DNA of 64,000 nt from Ornithinicoccus hortensis (GTDB lineage: Bacteria; Actinomycetota; Actinomycetes; Actinomycetales; Dermatophilaceae), in the NCBI RefSeq assembly GCF_006716185.1, contig NZ_VFOP01000001.1, positions 1,054,001 through 1,118,000 of the forward strand. The letters run 5' to 3'. Within the stretch, counting starts at the first letter, position 1, and each line of letters opens with the position of its first letter. Positions 8,865 through 17,825 of the stretch are shown in pieces. Position numbers and translations under genes: made by a program. A model generated the notes under the pieces. It searched no databases, was not told the DNA's origin, and saw nothing but the letters and a program-made list of their open reading frames with translations.

Positions 8865-8886
8865 TTGTCTGGGAGTTGTCTGGGAG
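8865..8886 (-). promoter_or_regulatory. Tandem 11-bp direct repeat, probable response-regulator operator
   Basis: TTGTCTGGGAG occurs twice back to back (8865-8875 and 8876-8886) with no mismatch. OmpR/PhoB-family dimers bind head to tail to half-sites 10-11 bp apart, so this fits an operator for the regulator whose start lies 20 bases downstream on the minus strand. Confidence 0.6.
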
Positions 8887-8904
8887 CCACCTGACCGAGC
8901 CGGG

Positions 8905-10974
8905 TTATCGGGCACCCGAGAAGGCCGACAACTCCTGGGCGAGGACGTCGGCGAGGGACTGCGAGTAGCTGACGGTGATGTGGTCGTCGTCGCTGTAGAC
9001 GACCACGTTGCCGATCACGGCCGGGCACTCGGTGTCGTCACAAAAGTAGGTGCTGAGATCGGCGAATGTCAGGTTGGCTGGTGCGGGGTCGAGTTGCGTG
9101 GTGGGGTCCACGGCCGCCAGGGTGCTCTCCCGGGCGATGGTGCACTCCGCGGACAGCGCCCCGTGCTCGGCCATGCAGTCCACCCGGTTGAACGGTGAAC
9201 GGGGGTTGTCCCGGATGGCCAGGACCGGGATGTCGTGGTCGGCAAGTTCTTGCCACACGGGCAGATACATCTCGGGCACCTCCTCCGGGTCCTCGTGGTG
9301 GGTGACCGTCGAGGTCATCAGGACGAGGTCGGGGTCCAGCTCGACCAGGAGTGGGAGGGCGTCCTGATTCCAGGTGGCGCACGTGGTGAGCGAGGGGTGG
9401 TCCTCGCCTTCTGGGAGTTGGTAGCCCACGCGACAGCCGTTCTTGAGCAGGGTGTGCACCCGCCAGCCCTCGGCCTGGGCGGCCAGGTCCAAACCGGGGA
9501 GCCAGTGGGCGGAGTGGCTGCCGCCGATCAGGACCACCGTCCGCTCGGCGTCGACGTCGCCGTAGTCGCACTCCACCACGCCGCTCTCGTGGAGAGAGGT
9601 CTGGCAGTTGTCCTTGGCGACCGACGGGACGTCGTCGGAGGCGGCGAGGACACCGGGGACCGGGTCGTCGGTGTTGCCCAGGGACAGGTCGGTCCCGTCG
9701 GTCTGGTCGACCAGCGGCGCACCCACTACCCCGGATGCGACGGTGCGCTGCACCCCGCGGTTGGCCCCGGCGAGCGCGGCCCCGGCGACGAGTGCCACCA
9801 GGGCCGCCGACGCACCGAGGACCATCCACGAGGACCGGGGGAGCGCGAACGAGCGCACCGGCTGCTCGACCAGTCGGGTGCTCAGCTCGGCCAGCCCGAC
9901 GGAGGCGGCAATCAGCACGGCCCCTTCCACCACTCCCACTGCGATGACGTCGCGCCAGTGCAGGTAGAAGACGAAGACCGGCCAGTGCCAGAGGTAGATG
10001 CCGTAGGAGATCCGGCCGAGGCGCACCATCGGCCGGCGGGACAGGAGACCCGCGGCCGACCAGCGCTGGCCGGAGTTGCCGGTCGCCAGGATGAACACGG
10101 CGCCCAGGACCGGCCACAGGGCGACCCATCCGGGGAACGCCTCGCTGACCGACAGCGCCACGCCGCAACTGACGATGAGGACCAGGCCGACCCAGCCCAG
10201 CGCCACGCTGAGCACACCCGAGGGAGCGGTCATCCGGCGCAGCACCAGGGCGACGAGGCCGCCGGCCGCGAACTCCCAGAGCCGCGTGCCGGTGTGGAAG
10301 TAGGCGATCGGCTGGTCGAGGCGGGTGAGGACGACCGAGTAGGTGAAGGACGCGAGGAAGGCCGCACCCAACACCCAGCCGAACCAGATATCCAAGGCGC
10401 GGCGGCCGCGGGTGGCGAAGGCGAGGACCGCGAGGGCGGCCAGGACCAGGTAGAACTGGCCCTGGATGGACATCGCCCAGAAGTGCTGGACCGGGCTGAC
10501 CGCCCCGTCCCGCTGGAGGTAGTCGACCGAACGCTCGATGAGCTGCCAGTTCTCGTAGTACAGGGCCGAGGCGCCGATGTCGGAGAATACCGAGCGCCAC
10601 AGCGTCGCCGGCAGGAGCAGCACCGTCGCGGTGGCGACGACCACGAGCACCACGAGTGCCTGGGGCAGCAACCTGCTGGCCAACCGGCTCAGGTAGCGGC
10701 CCAGGTGGAGGTAGCCCTGCCGTTCGTAGTGCCCCAGGATGGTCAGCACCATCATGAAGCCGGCGATCACGAAGAAGACATCGACGCCGCCGGAGACCCG
10801 GCCGAGCCACACGTGGTAGACCGCCACCAACAACGCCGCCACGGTGCGCAGACCCTCGATCTCGGGACGAAAGCGCACGCTTCCCGGGACGGCGGGGGTG
10901 ACGATCGGGGCGAGCGGGCGATCCGCCCGGGCGGGTTGGGACGTGCTCGGCCTCGCGCTGAGGTCGGTGGACAC
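8905..10974 (-). CDS. Acyltransferase-3 / SGNH-hydrolase fusion (cell-wall or glycan O-acetyltransferase)
   Basis: A 689-residue polytopic protein. Residues about 30-380 are an acyltransferase-3 domain with ten or so membrane helices, starting with RFRPEIEGLR and the catalytic-type His in YHVWLG. After a linker, an extracytoplasmic SGNH domain (about 470-689) shows the nucleophile serine in LIGGSHSAHW and the Asp/His pair in SDDDHIT near the C-terminus. This OatA/OafB-like architecture carries acetyl groups across the membrane and places them on peptidoglycan or surface polysaccharide. I prefer the GTG at 10974 because GGAGGAG precedes it; ATG 11013 would add 13 residues. TACTTT about 50 bases upstream could be its -10. 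Confidence 0.88.
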   Translation of the reverse strand: MSTDLSARPSTSQPARADRPLAPIVTPAVPGSVRFRPEIEGLRTVAALLVAVYHVWLGRVSGGVDVFFVIAGFMMVLTILGHYERQGYLHLGRYLSRLASRLLPQALVVLVVVATATVLLLPATLWRSVFSDIGASALYYENWQLIERSVDYLQRDGAVSPVQHFWAMSIQGQFYLVLAALAVLAFATRGRRALDIWFGWVLGAAFLASFTYSVVLTRLDQPIAYFHTGTRLWEFAAGGLVALVLRRMTAPSGVLSVALGWVGLVLIVSCGVALSVSEAFPGWVALWPVLGAVFILATGNSGQRWSAAGLLSRRPMVRLGRISYGIYLWHWPVFVFYLHWRDVIAVGVVEGAVLIAASVGLAELSTRLVEQPVRSFALPRSSWMVLGASAALVALVAGAALAGANRGVQRTVASGVVGAPLVDQTDGTDLSLGNTDDPVPGVLAASDDVPSVAKDNCQTSLHESGVVECDYGDVDAERTVVLIGGSHSAHWLPGLDLAAQAEGWRVHTLLKNGCRVGYQLPEGEDHPSLTTCATWNQDALPLLVELDPDLVLMTSTVTHHEDPEEVPEMYLPVWQELADHDIPVLAIRDNPRSPFNRVDCMAEHGALSAECTIARESTLAAVDPTTQLDPAPANLTFADLSTYFCDDTECPAVIGNVVVYSDDDHITVSYSQSLADVLAQELSAFSGAR

Positions 10975-11040
10975 GGATCTCCTCCAGGGCAACGCGGGGC
11001 AGGTCGGCCCCACGAAAGTACCCAGCCTGGTGCGAACTAC

Positions 11041-12708
11041 CTAGCTTGGCGCGGGCGCGTCCAAAGACCCGAGGTCATCCGCGTCGACGATGCGGTAGGC
11101 GTAGCCTTGCTCGGCCAGGAACCGCTGCCGGTGCGCGGCGAACTCCGCGTCGACGGTGTCCCGCGCGACGATCGTGTAGAAGTGGGCGGTCCGGCCGTCG
11201 CCCTTGGGCCGCAGCACCCGGCCGAGGCGCTGGGCCTCCTCCTGGCGCGACCCGAACGTGCCGGAAACCTGGATCGCCACGGACGCCTCCGGCAGGTCGA
11301 TCGAGAAGTTGGCGACCTTGCTCACCACGAGCAGGTCGATCTCGCCCTCCCGGAACTGCCGGAACAGCTTCTGCCGGGTCGCGACCCCCGTCTCGCCGGT
11401 GATCAACGGGGCGTCCAGGCGCCCGGCGAGGGTCTCCAGCTGGTCCAGGTACTGCCCGATGACCAGCGTCGGCTCGCCCCGGTGCCGGGCCACGAGCTGG
11501 TCGACGACGGGGTCCTTGGCCTCCGCGCACGAGGCGAACCGGTAGCGCTCCTCCGGCTCGGCCACGGCATACGCCATCCGCATCGACTCGGACAGGCCGA
11601 CCCGCACCTCGACGCAGTCGGCAGGAGCGATATAGCCCTGGGCCTCGATGTCCTTCCACGGGGCGTCGTACCGCTTGGGGCCGATCAGCGAGAACACGTC
11701 GGACTCCCGACCGTCCTCGCGCACCAGGGTCGCGGTCAGGCCGAGGCGGCGGCGGGCCTGGAGGTCGGCGGTCATCCGGAAGATGGGGGCCGGGAGCAGG
11801 TGGACCTCGTCGTAGACGATGAGGCCCCAGTCCCGCGCGTCGAGCAGGTCCAGGTGCGGGTAGTTGCCCTTCCGGCGCAGCGTGAGGACCTGGTAGGTGG
11901 CGATGGTGACCGGGCGGATCTCCTTGCGGGCCCCGGAGTACTCCCCGATCTCGTCCTCGGTGAGGGAGGTGCGGGCCAGCAGCTCGTCACGCCACTGCCG
12001 GGCGGCGACGGTGTTGGTCACCAGGATCAGCGTGGTCGTCCCCGACTTGGCCATCGCGCCGGCGCCGACCAGAGTCTTGCCGGCTCCGCAGGGCAGCACC
12101 ACGACACCGGAGCCACCGTCCCAGAACCCGTTGACCGCCTGCTGCTGGTAGGGCCGCAGCGACCAGCCGTCCTCCGCCAGGTCGATCCGGTGCTGTTCGC
12201 CGTCGACGTAGCCGGCCAGGTCCTCGGCGGGCCACCCCACCTTGAGCAGCTCCTGCTTGAGGCGGCCACGCTCGGAGGGGTGGACCTCGACGGTGTCCTC
12301 GTCGACGGTCTGGCCGATCATCGGCTTGATCTTCTTGTGCCGCAGCACCTCGGCGAGCACCGGACGGTCCGTGGTGCGCAGCAGCAGCCGGGGCTCGTCA
12401 CCGGACTCGTCGCGGAGCAGGGTCAACCGGCCGTAGCGGGCCATCGTGTCCGCGACGTCGAGGAGCAGGGCGTTGGGGACCGGGTACCGGCTGTGGGTCA
12501 CCAGGGCGTCCACGACTTGCTCGGCGTCGTGCCCCGCGGCCCGGGCGTTCCACAGGCCCAACGGGGTCACCCGGTAGGTGTGCACGTGCTCCGGGGCACG
12601 CTCCAGCTCGGCGAACGGTGCGATCGCTCGCCGGGCGGTCTCCGCGTCGGGGTGGTCGACCTCCAGCAGGAGGGTCTTGTCGCTCTGCACGATCAGGGGT
12701 CCGGTCAT
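11041..12708 (-). CDS. XPB/ERCC3-type DNA repair helicase
   Basis: A 555-residue superfamily 2 helicase of the bacterial XPB family, a 3'-5' DNA translocase linked to repair. An N-terminal helicase-associated domain (about 1-170) begins GPLIVQSDKTLLLEVDH. The motor has Walker A PCGAGKT (206-212), DEVH in VYDEVHLLP, motif III LTATLVRED, and a C-terminal helicase lobe with QEEAQRLGRVLRPKG (motif VI). I place the start at ATG 12708, just before the conserved N-terminus; no strong ribosome site is visible and an earlier in-frame GTG is possible. The gene is divergent from the HMG-CoA lyase gene across 104 bases. Confidence 0.93.
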   Translation of the reverse strand: MTGPLIVQSDKTLLLEVDHPDAETARRAIAPFAELERAPEHVHTYRVTPLGLWNARAAGHDAEQVVDALVTHSRYPVPNALLLDVADTMARYGRLTLLRDESGDEPRLLLRTTDRPVLAEVLRHKKIKPMIGQTVDEDTVEVHPSERGRLKQELLKVGWPAEDLAGYVDGEQHRIDLAEDGWSLRPYQQQAVNGFWDGGSGVVVLPCGAGKTLVGAGAMAKSGTTTLILVTNTVAARQWRDELLARTSLTEDEIGEYSGARKEIRPVTIATYQVLTLRRKGNYPHLDLLDARDWGLIVYDEVHLLPAPIFRMTADLQARRRLGLTATLVREDGRESDVFSLIGPKRYDAPWKDIEAQGYIAPADCVEVRVGLSESMRMAYAVAEPEERYRFASCAEAKDPVVDQLVARHRGEPTLVIGQYLDQLETLAGRLDAPLITGETGVATRQKLFRQFREGEIDLLVVSKVANFSIDLPEASVAIQVSGTFGSRQEEAQRLGRVLRPKGDGRTAHFYTIVARDTVDAEFAAHRQRFLAEQGYAYRIVDADDLGSLDAPAPS

Positions 12709-12812
12709 CGGCTGTGCAACGTCGGTCCGCACCGTCGTTGTTCCCGCGGTGACGGCCGCCGTGGTCTCCGTCGTGGTGTCCCTGTGTGCGAGGCCGGTGC
12801 GAGGATGGGGGT

Positions 12813-13751
12813 ATGACGCGCACGTTGCCGATGGTCGAGCCGGATCCGGACCTGCCCGAGAGCGTGACCATCTACGAGGTCGGCCCACGGGACGGGCTGC
12901 AGAACGAGAAGTCCGTGGTCCCCGTCGAGGTGAAGGCCGAGTTCGTCCGCCGGCTCCTCGCGGCTGGCCTGCAGACCGTCGAGCTGACCTCCTTCGTGCC
13001 GGCGAAGTGGGTGCCCCAGCTGGGCGACGCGGAGGAGCTGATCGACCTGCTCGGGTCGGCCGGCACGGGCCGGCAGCGCCCCGTGCTCGTGCCCAACGAA
13101 CGCGGCCTGGACCGGGCCCTGGAGAAGGGGGTCTCCTCGATCGCCATCTTCGGCAGCGCCACCGAGTCCTTCGCCCAGGCCAACCTGAACCGGTCGGTCG
13201 CCGAGTCGGTGCAGATGTTCGCCCCCGTGGTGGCCCGGGCGCTGGACGCCGGCGCCTGGGTGCGGGCCTACGTCTCGATGTGCTTCGGCGACCCGTGGGA
13301 GGGGCCGGTGCCGGTCGACCAGGTGGTGGACTCCTGCTCCCGGTTGATGGACCTCGGCTGTGACCAGCTCAGCATCGGCGACACCATCGGGGTAGCCACC
13401 CCCGGTCACGTGCAACGGCTCCTCGACGGGCTGGACGGGGCCGGGATCGGGGTGGACCAGATCGGGGTGCACTTCCACGACACCTACGGCCAGGCGCTGT
13501 CCAACACGCTGACCGCGCTGTCCCGCGGGGTCAGCGTGGTCGACGCCAGCACCGGGGGCCTGGGCGGCTGCCCCTACGCCAAGTCCGCCACCGGCAACCT
13601 GGCCACCGAGGACCTGGTCTGGGCGCTGGACGGTCTCGGGGTGGAGCACGGCACCGACCTGGACATGCTCGTGGAGACGAGCGTCTGGATGGCCGGTCAA
13701 CTCGGCCGCCCCTCGCCGTCGCGGGTCGTCAAGGCGCTCAGCGGGACCTGA
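12813..13751 (+). CDS. Hydroxymethylglutaryl-CoA lyase
   Basis: A 312-residue DRE-TIM enzyme that should cleave HMG-CoA (or a related acyl-CoA) to acetoacetate and acetyl-CoA in leucine catabolism. Visible motifs are VGPRDGLQNE near residue 24 (catalytic Arg-Asp), HFHDTYG (metal-binding histidines) and the family signature GLGGCPYA with the catalytic Cys. Length matches MvaB enzymes. The sequence just before the ATG, GAGGAT plus six bases, looks like a -10 box placing the transcript start on the A of ATG. The same arrangement occurs before menG. Confidence 0.88.
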   Translation: MTRTLPMVEPDPDLPESVTIYEVGPRDGLQNEKSVVPVEVKAEFVRRLLAAGLQTVELTSFVPAKWVPQLGDAEELIDLLGSAGTGRQRPVLVPNERGLDRALEKGVSSIAIFGSATESFAQANLNRSVAESVQMFAPVVARALDAGAWVRAYVSMCFGDPWEGPVPVDQVVDSCSRLMDLGCDQLSIGDTIGVATPGHVQRLLDGLDGAGIGVDQIGVHFHDTYGQALSNTLTALSRGVSVVDASTGGLGGCPYAKSATGNLATEDLVWALDGLGVEHGTDLDMLVETSVWMAGQLGRPSPSRVVKALSGT

Positions 13752-13783
13752 TGGCAGGGCACTGACCGGCGGCCCTTACTGGG

Positions 13784-14614
13784 TCATCGTCCAGCCGCTG
13801 CGATGCGCTGGACGATCTCGTTGGCCCATTCGACGGCCTCGTCGACGGTCGGCAGGACGTCGAGCCCGTCGGCGGCCTCGGCATAGAGCGTGTCCCAGCC
13901 TGCACCGGGCACGATGGTCGGTGGCCAAGCCTGCTGACGACGGTAGTCGAACAGACGGATACAGGTCGTCGCCACCTGCGCGAGGTCGAGGTTCTCTTCC
14001 CTGTCGAGGAGTTGGAGGTCGACGAGATCGCGCGTACGTTCGCTCCTCTCGCCCGAGGCGGCGTGGAGCTTCTGCGCAATCTGATGATCCGATCGCATGA
14101 CGGGCACTGGCTGGGGTGCTTCCAAGCCGATCTGGGTGAAGAGTCCCGCGAGGTCGGCGGCCAGCTGATACTCGGGCTCGTCGGCATCGCCGATCTCGTT
14201 GTGTCCCAGCTCGAACTTCACGGTGCACCACGGGCGCCCCCGGTAGTTGAGCTTCACCTCGAACGGTTGCATGACATGGGCCGTAGGTGCCGCCGGCGGT
14301 CGGGGTGGGGCCTTCTCGACCAGTCTCCCAGTGAACCCCGCCCACCCGGCTGACAGGGAGTCCTAGAAGTCGCTGCGGAATCTTGCAAGTGGTCTGACTC
14401 GCGCAGCATCGAGGTCTTGAGTGAAGCGAGTGGCCCGTCCGTAGCGCAGCGCCATCGCGCTCCCACCCTTGATCGCTCCTTCGGGCAACATCTGGCTGAC
14501 CACGACCAGTGCCATCCCGACCCGCCGCCGCAGGGCGAGCCCTTCGCTGCCCTCCAGGTGGCGTATGCGCTGCTCCAGCGAACGCACGCTGGTCGGTGTG
14601 CCGGAGTAACTCAC
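13784..14614 (-). pseudogene. AbiEii-type nucleotidyltransferase toxin with an in-frame amber codon
   Basis: Read through, this is a 276-residue AbiEii/AbiGii toxin: the nucleotidyltransferase core KGGSAMALRYG then RFTQDLDAAR (GG(S/T) and DxD motifs), then a C-terminal part starting FEVKLNYRGRPW. A TAG at 14363-14365, right after RFRSDF, breaks it. The downstream part continues in the same frame (DSLSAGWAGFTGRLV), so one substitution rather than an indel explains the break. The GTG start overlaps the antitoxin stop by four bases. An internal ATG at 14272 could start a fragment of 162 residues lacking the catalytic core. The toxin is probably dead unless the amber is suppressed. Confidence 0.78.
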
Positions 14615-15153
14615 GACTGAAGTCCCTCCTGCACGCGCTGCCACTCGGCCGTGGTCAACAGCCCCTCCCTGCGAGCCTGCTTCGCCGCATCCAGAAGACG
14701 CTCGGTCTCGATGCGAGCGCGACACTCAAGAATGGCGTCGGCCACCGGTTGCGCTGCGAGTCCCTCGTAGAACGTCGTCCCTACGTCTTCCTTGACCTGG
14801 GTCAACTCGACGTACGGAGGTAGCTTTGGACGAGCGCGACGGCGAACGGCAACCTTGATCCTGCGCGGGTTCACGTCGGCCAGGCCCAACAGGGCAAGAA
14901 CCGCCTCCCCGTGCAAGTACGCGCCTTCTCCCGCGCGCAAGAGTGCTTCGGCAAACTGGTCGTAGATGGTTGGCGGGATGTCCGGCACGCGATAGAGCCC
15001 GTAGGCGACGTTCACCAGGCCGCCACGTGCGGCAAGCTTCGGCAACTCGATCGCGGGTACCCCAGCCTCGGATGCCGCCCTCGTCGTTACGTAACCGTAG
15101 TGATCGAGCGCGATCTCGCGCACGATTTCCCGATATGTCCCGCCGGGCGCCAT
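14611..15153 (-). CDS. AbiEi-type antitoxin / transcriptional repressor
   Basis: A 180-residue protein of the AbiEi family: an N-terminal winged-helix region (about 8-55, YVTTRAASEAGVPAIELPKL) and a C-terminal antitoxin domain. In AbiE systems (type IV toxin-antitoxin, phage defence) this protein counteracts the nucleotidyltransferase toxin and represses the operon through inverted repeats. A 14-bp imperfect palindrome lies directly upstream of its ATG, and TATAGT six bases before the ATG suggests a leaderless transcript. The locus looks lower in GC (I counted about 63-67% on sample lines) than its neighbours, a sign of transfer. Confidence 0.85.
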   Translation of the reverse strand: MAPGGTYREIVREIALDHYGYVTTRAASEAGVPAIELPKLAARGGLVNVAYGLYRVPDIPPTIYDQFAEALLRAGEGAYLHGEAVLALLGLADVNPRRIKVAVRRRARPKLPPYVELTQVKEDVGTTFYEGLAAQPVADAILECRARIETERLLDAAKQARREGLLTTAEWQRVQEGLQS

Positions 15154-15154
15154 G

Positions 15155-15187
15155 TCACAACTATACCGAAAAGCGGTAGTGTTGTGA
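15155..15187 (-). promoter_or_regulatory. Palindromic AbiEi operator with leaderless promoter
   Basis: TCACAACTATACCG (15155-15168) and CGGTAGTGTTGTGA (15174-15187) are inverted copies matching at 12 of 14 positions around AAAAG. On the minus strand TATAGT sits six bases before the antitoxin ATG, inside the inner arm. Repressor bound here would cover the -10 box. Confidence 0.7.
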
Positions 15188-15226
15188 CGGACGGTTCAGT
15201 CCTGGGGCTCCTCGGTGGGGTCGTCG

Positions 15227-15448
15227 TCACCCTCCGGGCGAGGGGAAACGCGCCTTCTCTGGAGGTAGCGCGCGGTCGGCGACCACGTCGATGGTGACCA
15301 GCCCGCCGTCCAGGTCCACCTCACCCTTCCCGTGCGGGTCGTCCGCGGGTGTGGGTGCCGGAGCCACCTTGTCGTGCTGCTCCTTGATGTCCTGCTGCGC
15401 CCGGTGACCGGCCGGGTTGAAGATCTCGTCGAAGACGCCGAAGCCCAT
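15227..15448 (-). CDS. Small conserved acidic protein, paralogue of the neighbouring gene
   Basis: A 73-residue soluble protein of unknown function. It starts GFGVFDEIFNPAG and has a central GKGEVDLDGGLVTI. The adjacent gene encodes a protein with the same two blocks (FGKLFDPAGES and GRAEVDLDAGVLIL), so the pair looks like a tandem duplication. From memory the blocks recall small actinobacterial proteins listed as DUF6191; I could not check. ATG 15448 has GGGAGG seven bases upstream. It is second in a two-gene operon, 22 bases after its paralogue. Confidence 0.6.
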   Translation of the reverse strand: MGFGVFDEIFNPAGHRAQQDIKEQHDKVAPAPTPADDPHGKGEVDLDGGLVTIDVVADRALPPEKARFPSPGG

Positions 15449-15471
15449 GGGTTGCCTCCCGCCCGCCGGGC

Positions 15472-15669
15472 TCAGCCCTCGTCCGGCTCGTGGGCCGCGT
15501 CGGCGTCGGCGTTGCCCGACGCGTCGTCGCCGTAGTCGGGCAGGATCAGGACGCCAGCGTCCAGGTCGACCTCGGCGCGCCCCGCGTTCGGGTCGTAGCG
15601 CTCGCCCTTGCCGGTCTCCTCGGAGCCGGACTCGCCGGCGGGATCGAAGAGTTTGCCGAACATGCCCAT
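15472..15669 (-). CDS. Small conserved acidic protein
   Basis: A 65-residue acidic protein without signal peptide or membrane segment. The N-terminal block MFGKLFDPAGES and the block GRAEVDLDAGVLIL are shared with the next gene; the C-terminal 20 residues are nearly all Asp, Glu, Ala and Gly. GGGAGG lies five bases before the ATG at 15669, which supports a real gene. Function unknown. Confidence 0.6.
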   Translation of the reverse strand: MGMFGKLFDPAGESGSEETGKGERYDPNAGRAEVDLDAGVLILPDYGDDASGNADADAAHEPDEG

Positions 15670-15844
15670 GGTGGCCTCCCGTGATTGCCGTCCTGCCTAC
15701 CGTATGCCGTGGGGCCGGCGGACGCACCCTCGCCGCCCGGGAACCGGCTGGGTCGCCGACGCCCCGAATAGGGCGCGCGGCGGGCCTGGGCTTACCGTGT
15801 GGCGAGAGAGAGTTCGTAGGTGCGGGGATCAGGAGGCCGGGGAC

Positions 15845-17818
15845 ATGGCGACATCAGGGATCGACCGGGTTCACATGGACGTCCGGGTACGCCCCCAGGA
15901 CGACCTCTTCGGCCACGTGAACGGGCGGTGGCTGGAGACGGCCGAGATCCCTGCCGACCGCGGCCGCTACGGGGCCTTCGACATGCTCCGGGAGAACGCC
16001 GAGACCAGGGTGCGCGAGCTGATCGAGCGGGCCGCGGGGTCCGAGCCGCCGCTGGACAGCCCTGCCGGCAAGGTGGGTGCGCTGTACGCCAGCTTCATGG
16101 ATACCGCGGCGGTCGAGGCGCAGGGCACCGAGCCGCTGGCCGACGACCTGCGCCGGATCGCCGCCGTCACGGACGCCTCGGGCGTGGTCCAGACGTCGGG
16201 GGTGCAGGAACGGCACGGCGTGGACGGCCTGGTGCACTTCTGGGTGACCTCGGACGCCGGCAACCCGGGCACCAACATCGGCTACCTGCACCAGGGCGGC
16301 ATCGGCCTGCCGGACGAGGCGTACTACACCGACGAGGACCACGAGGCGACGCGCACGGCATACGTGGCCTACCTGCGCCGGCTGCTCGAACTGGCCACGG
16401 ACGAGCTGGCGGCGGCCGGGCTCGACCTCGGACCCGACGCGGCCGACCGGGTGTTCGCCCTGGAGACCCGGATCGCCGCGGCCCACTGGGACCGGGTGAC
16501 CGCCCGGGACGCGGTGAAGTCCTACACCCGGCTGACCCGCGCCGAGCTGGACGACCTCACCCCCGGGTGGGACTGGGCGGCCTGGGCGGGCGGCATCGGC
16601 GCGGCGGACGGCGCCCTGGACCACGTCGTCGTCCGTCAACCCGACGTGCTGACCGCGATCGCGACGGCGCTGACCGAGGTGCCGGTCGCCGACTGGCAGG
16701 CCTGGCTCGTGGTGCGTCTCCTGGACGCGACCGCCCGCTACCTGCCGGACGACTTCGTGCAGGCCCACTTCGACTTCCACGGCCGCACCCTTACCGGCAC
16801 GCCCCAGCTGCGGGAGCGGTGGAAGCGGGGCGTCGGCCTGGTCGAGCAGCTGCTCGGCGAGGCGGCCGGTCAGCTGTATGTCGCGGAGCACTACCCGCCG
16901 GAGGCCGCGGAGCGGATGGAGCACCTGGTGGCCAACGTGGTCGCCGCCTTCCGCGAGCGCATCGCCGAGCTGGAGTGGATGGGGGAGCAGACGCGGGAGA
17001 GGGCGCTGGAGAAGCTGGCCGCGTTCCGTCCCAAGATCGGCCACCCGCCCACCTGGAAGGACTACTCGGCCTACGAGGTGCTGCCGGGCGACCTGCTGGG
17101 CAACGTGCGCCGCGGCCACGCCGTCGCGGCCGACCGGGAGCTGGCCAAGGTCGGGCAGCCGGTGGACCGCGACGAGTGGTTGATGACCCCGCAGACGGTG
17201 AACGCCTACTACCACCCGATGCTCAACGAGATCGTCTTCCCCGCCGCCATCCTGCAGCCGCCGTTCTTCACGGTGGACGCCGACGACGCGGTGAACTACG
17301 GCGGGATCGGGGCGGTCATCGCCCACGAGATCGGGCACGGGTTCGACGACCAGGGCTCCCGGTTCGCCGGGGACGGGTCGCTGACCGACTGGTGGACCGA
17401 GGAGGACCGGGCCAACTTCGACCAGCGGGCCGCGGCGCTGATCGCCCAGTTCGACGGGCTCTCCCCGCGGGACCTGCCGGACCGGACGGTCAACGGGGGC
17501 CTGACGGTCGGGGAGAACATCGGGGACCTGTGCGGCCTCAACATGGCGTTGGCCGCCTACCGGAAGGTGGACGGGGGAGGGTCCCAGGAGATCGACGGCT
17601 GGACGGGGGACCAGCGGTTCTTCCTCGGCTGGGCGCAGGTGTGGCGGGGCAAGGCGCGGGCCGAGGAACTGGCCCGGCTGATGACCACCGACCCGCACAG
17701 CCCCTCCGACCTGCGGGGCAACGTCGTGCGCAACGTCGACGCCTTCCACGAGGCGTTCGGCGTCACCGAGGGCGACGGCATGTGGCTCGCACCGAGCGGC
17801 CGGGTGCGAATCTTCTGA
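15845..17818 (+). CDS. M13-family (neprilysin/PepO-like) zinc metallopeptidase
   Basis: A 657-residue peptidase that should cut short peptides. The zinc site is HEIGH with His494, Glu495 and His498; the third ligand is Glu557 in GENIGDLCGL, and the substrate-binding NAYYHP lies just ahead. There is no signal peptide, so like mycobacterial Zmp1 it may act in the cytosol or leave by a non-classical route. Length fits the family. AGGAGG eight bases before ATG 15845 decides the start; TACCGT near 15795 may be the -10. Confidence 0.93.
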   Translation: MATSGIDRVHMDVRVRPQDDLFGHVNGRWLETAEIPADRGRYGAFDMLRENAETRVRELIERAAGSEPPLDSPAGKVGALYASFMDTAAVEAQGTEPLADDLRRIAAVTDASGVVQTSGVQERHGVDGLVHFWVTSDAGNPGTNIGYLHQGGIGLPDEAYYTDEDHEATRTAYVAYLRRLLELATDELAAAGLDLGPDAADRVFALETRIAAAHWDRVTARDAVKSYTRLTRAELDDLTPGWDWAAWAGGIGAADGALDHVVVRQPDVLTAIATALTEVPVADWQAWLVVRLLDATARYLPDDFVQAHFDFHGRTLTGTPQLRERWKRGVGLVEQLLGEAAGQLYVAEHYPPEAAERMEHLVANVVAAFRERIAELEWMGEQTRERALEKLAAFRPKIGHPPTWKDYSAYEVLPGDLLGNVRRGHAVAADRELAKVGQPVDRDEWLMTPQTVNAYYHPMLNEIVFPAAILQPPFFTVDADDAVNYGGIGAVIAHEIGHGFDDQGSRFAGDGSLTDWWTEEDRANFDQRAAALIAQFDGLSPRDLPDRTVNGGLTVGENIGDLCGLNMALAAYRKVDGGGSQEIDGWTGDQRFFLGWAQVWRGKARAEELARLMTTDPHSPSDLRGNVVRNVDAFHEAFGVTEGDGMWLAPSGRVRIF

Positions 17819-17825
17819 CCCCGGC

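Noticed and set aside
9235-12816. A very long plus-strand open frame (over 1,100 codons) opposite the acyltransferase and XPB genes
   Set aside because: It is the antisense shadow of two genes with clear motifs; its translation is Gly/Arg/His/Gln-rich with no domain. Long antisense frames are expected at this GC content.
14363-14365. Amber codon as pyrrolysine or programmed readthrough
   Set aside because: AbiEii toxins do not use pyrrolysine and no stimulatory structure is evident; a point mutation is simpler.
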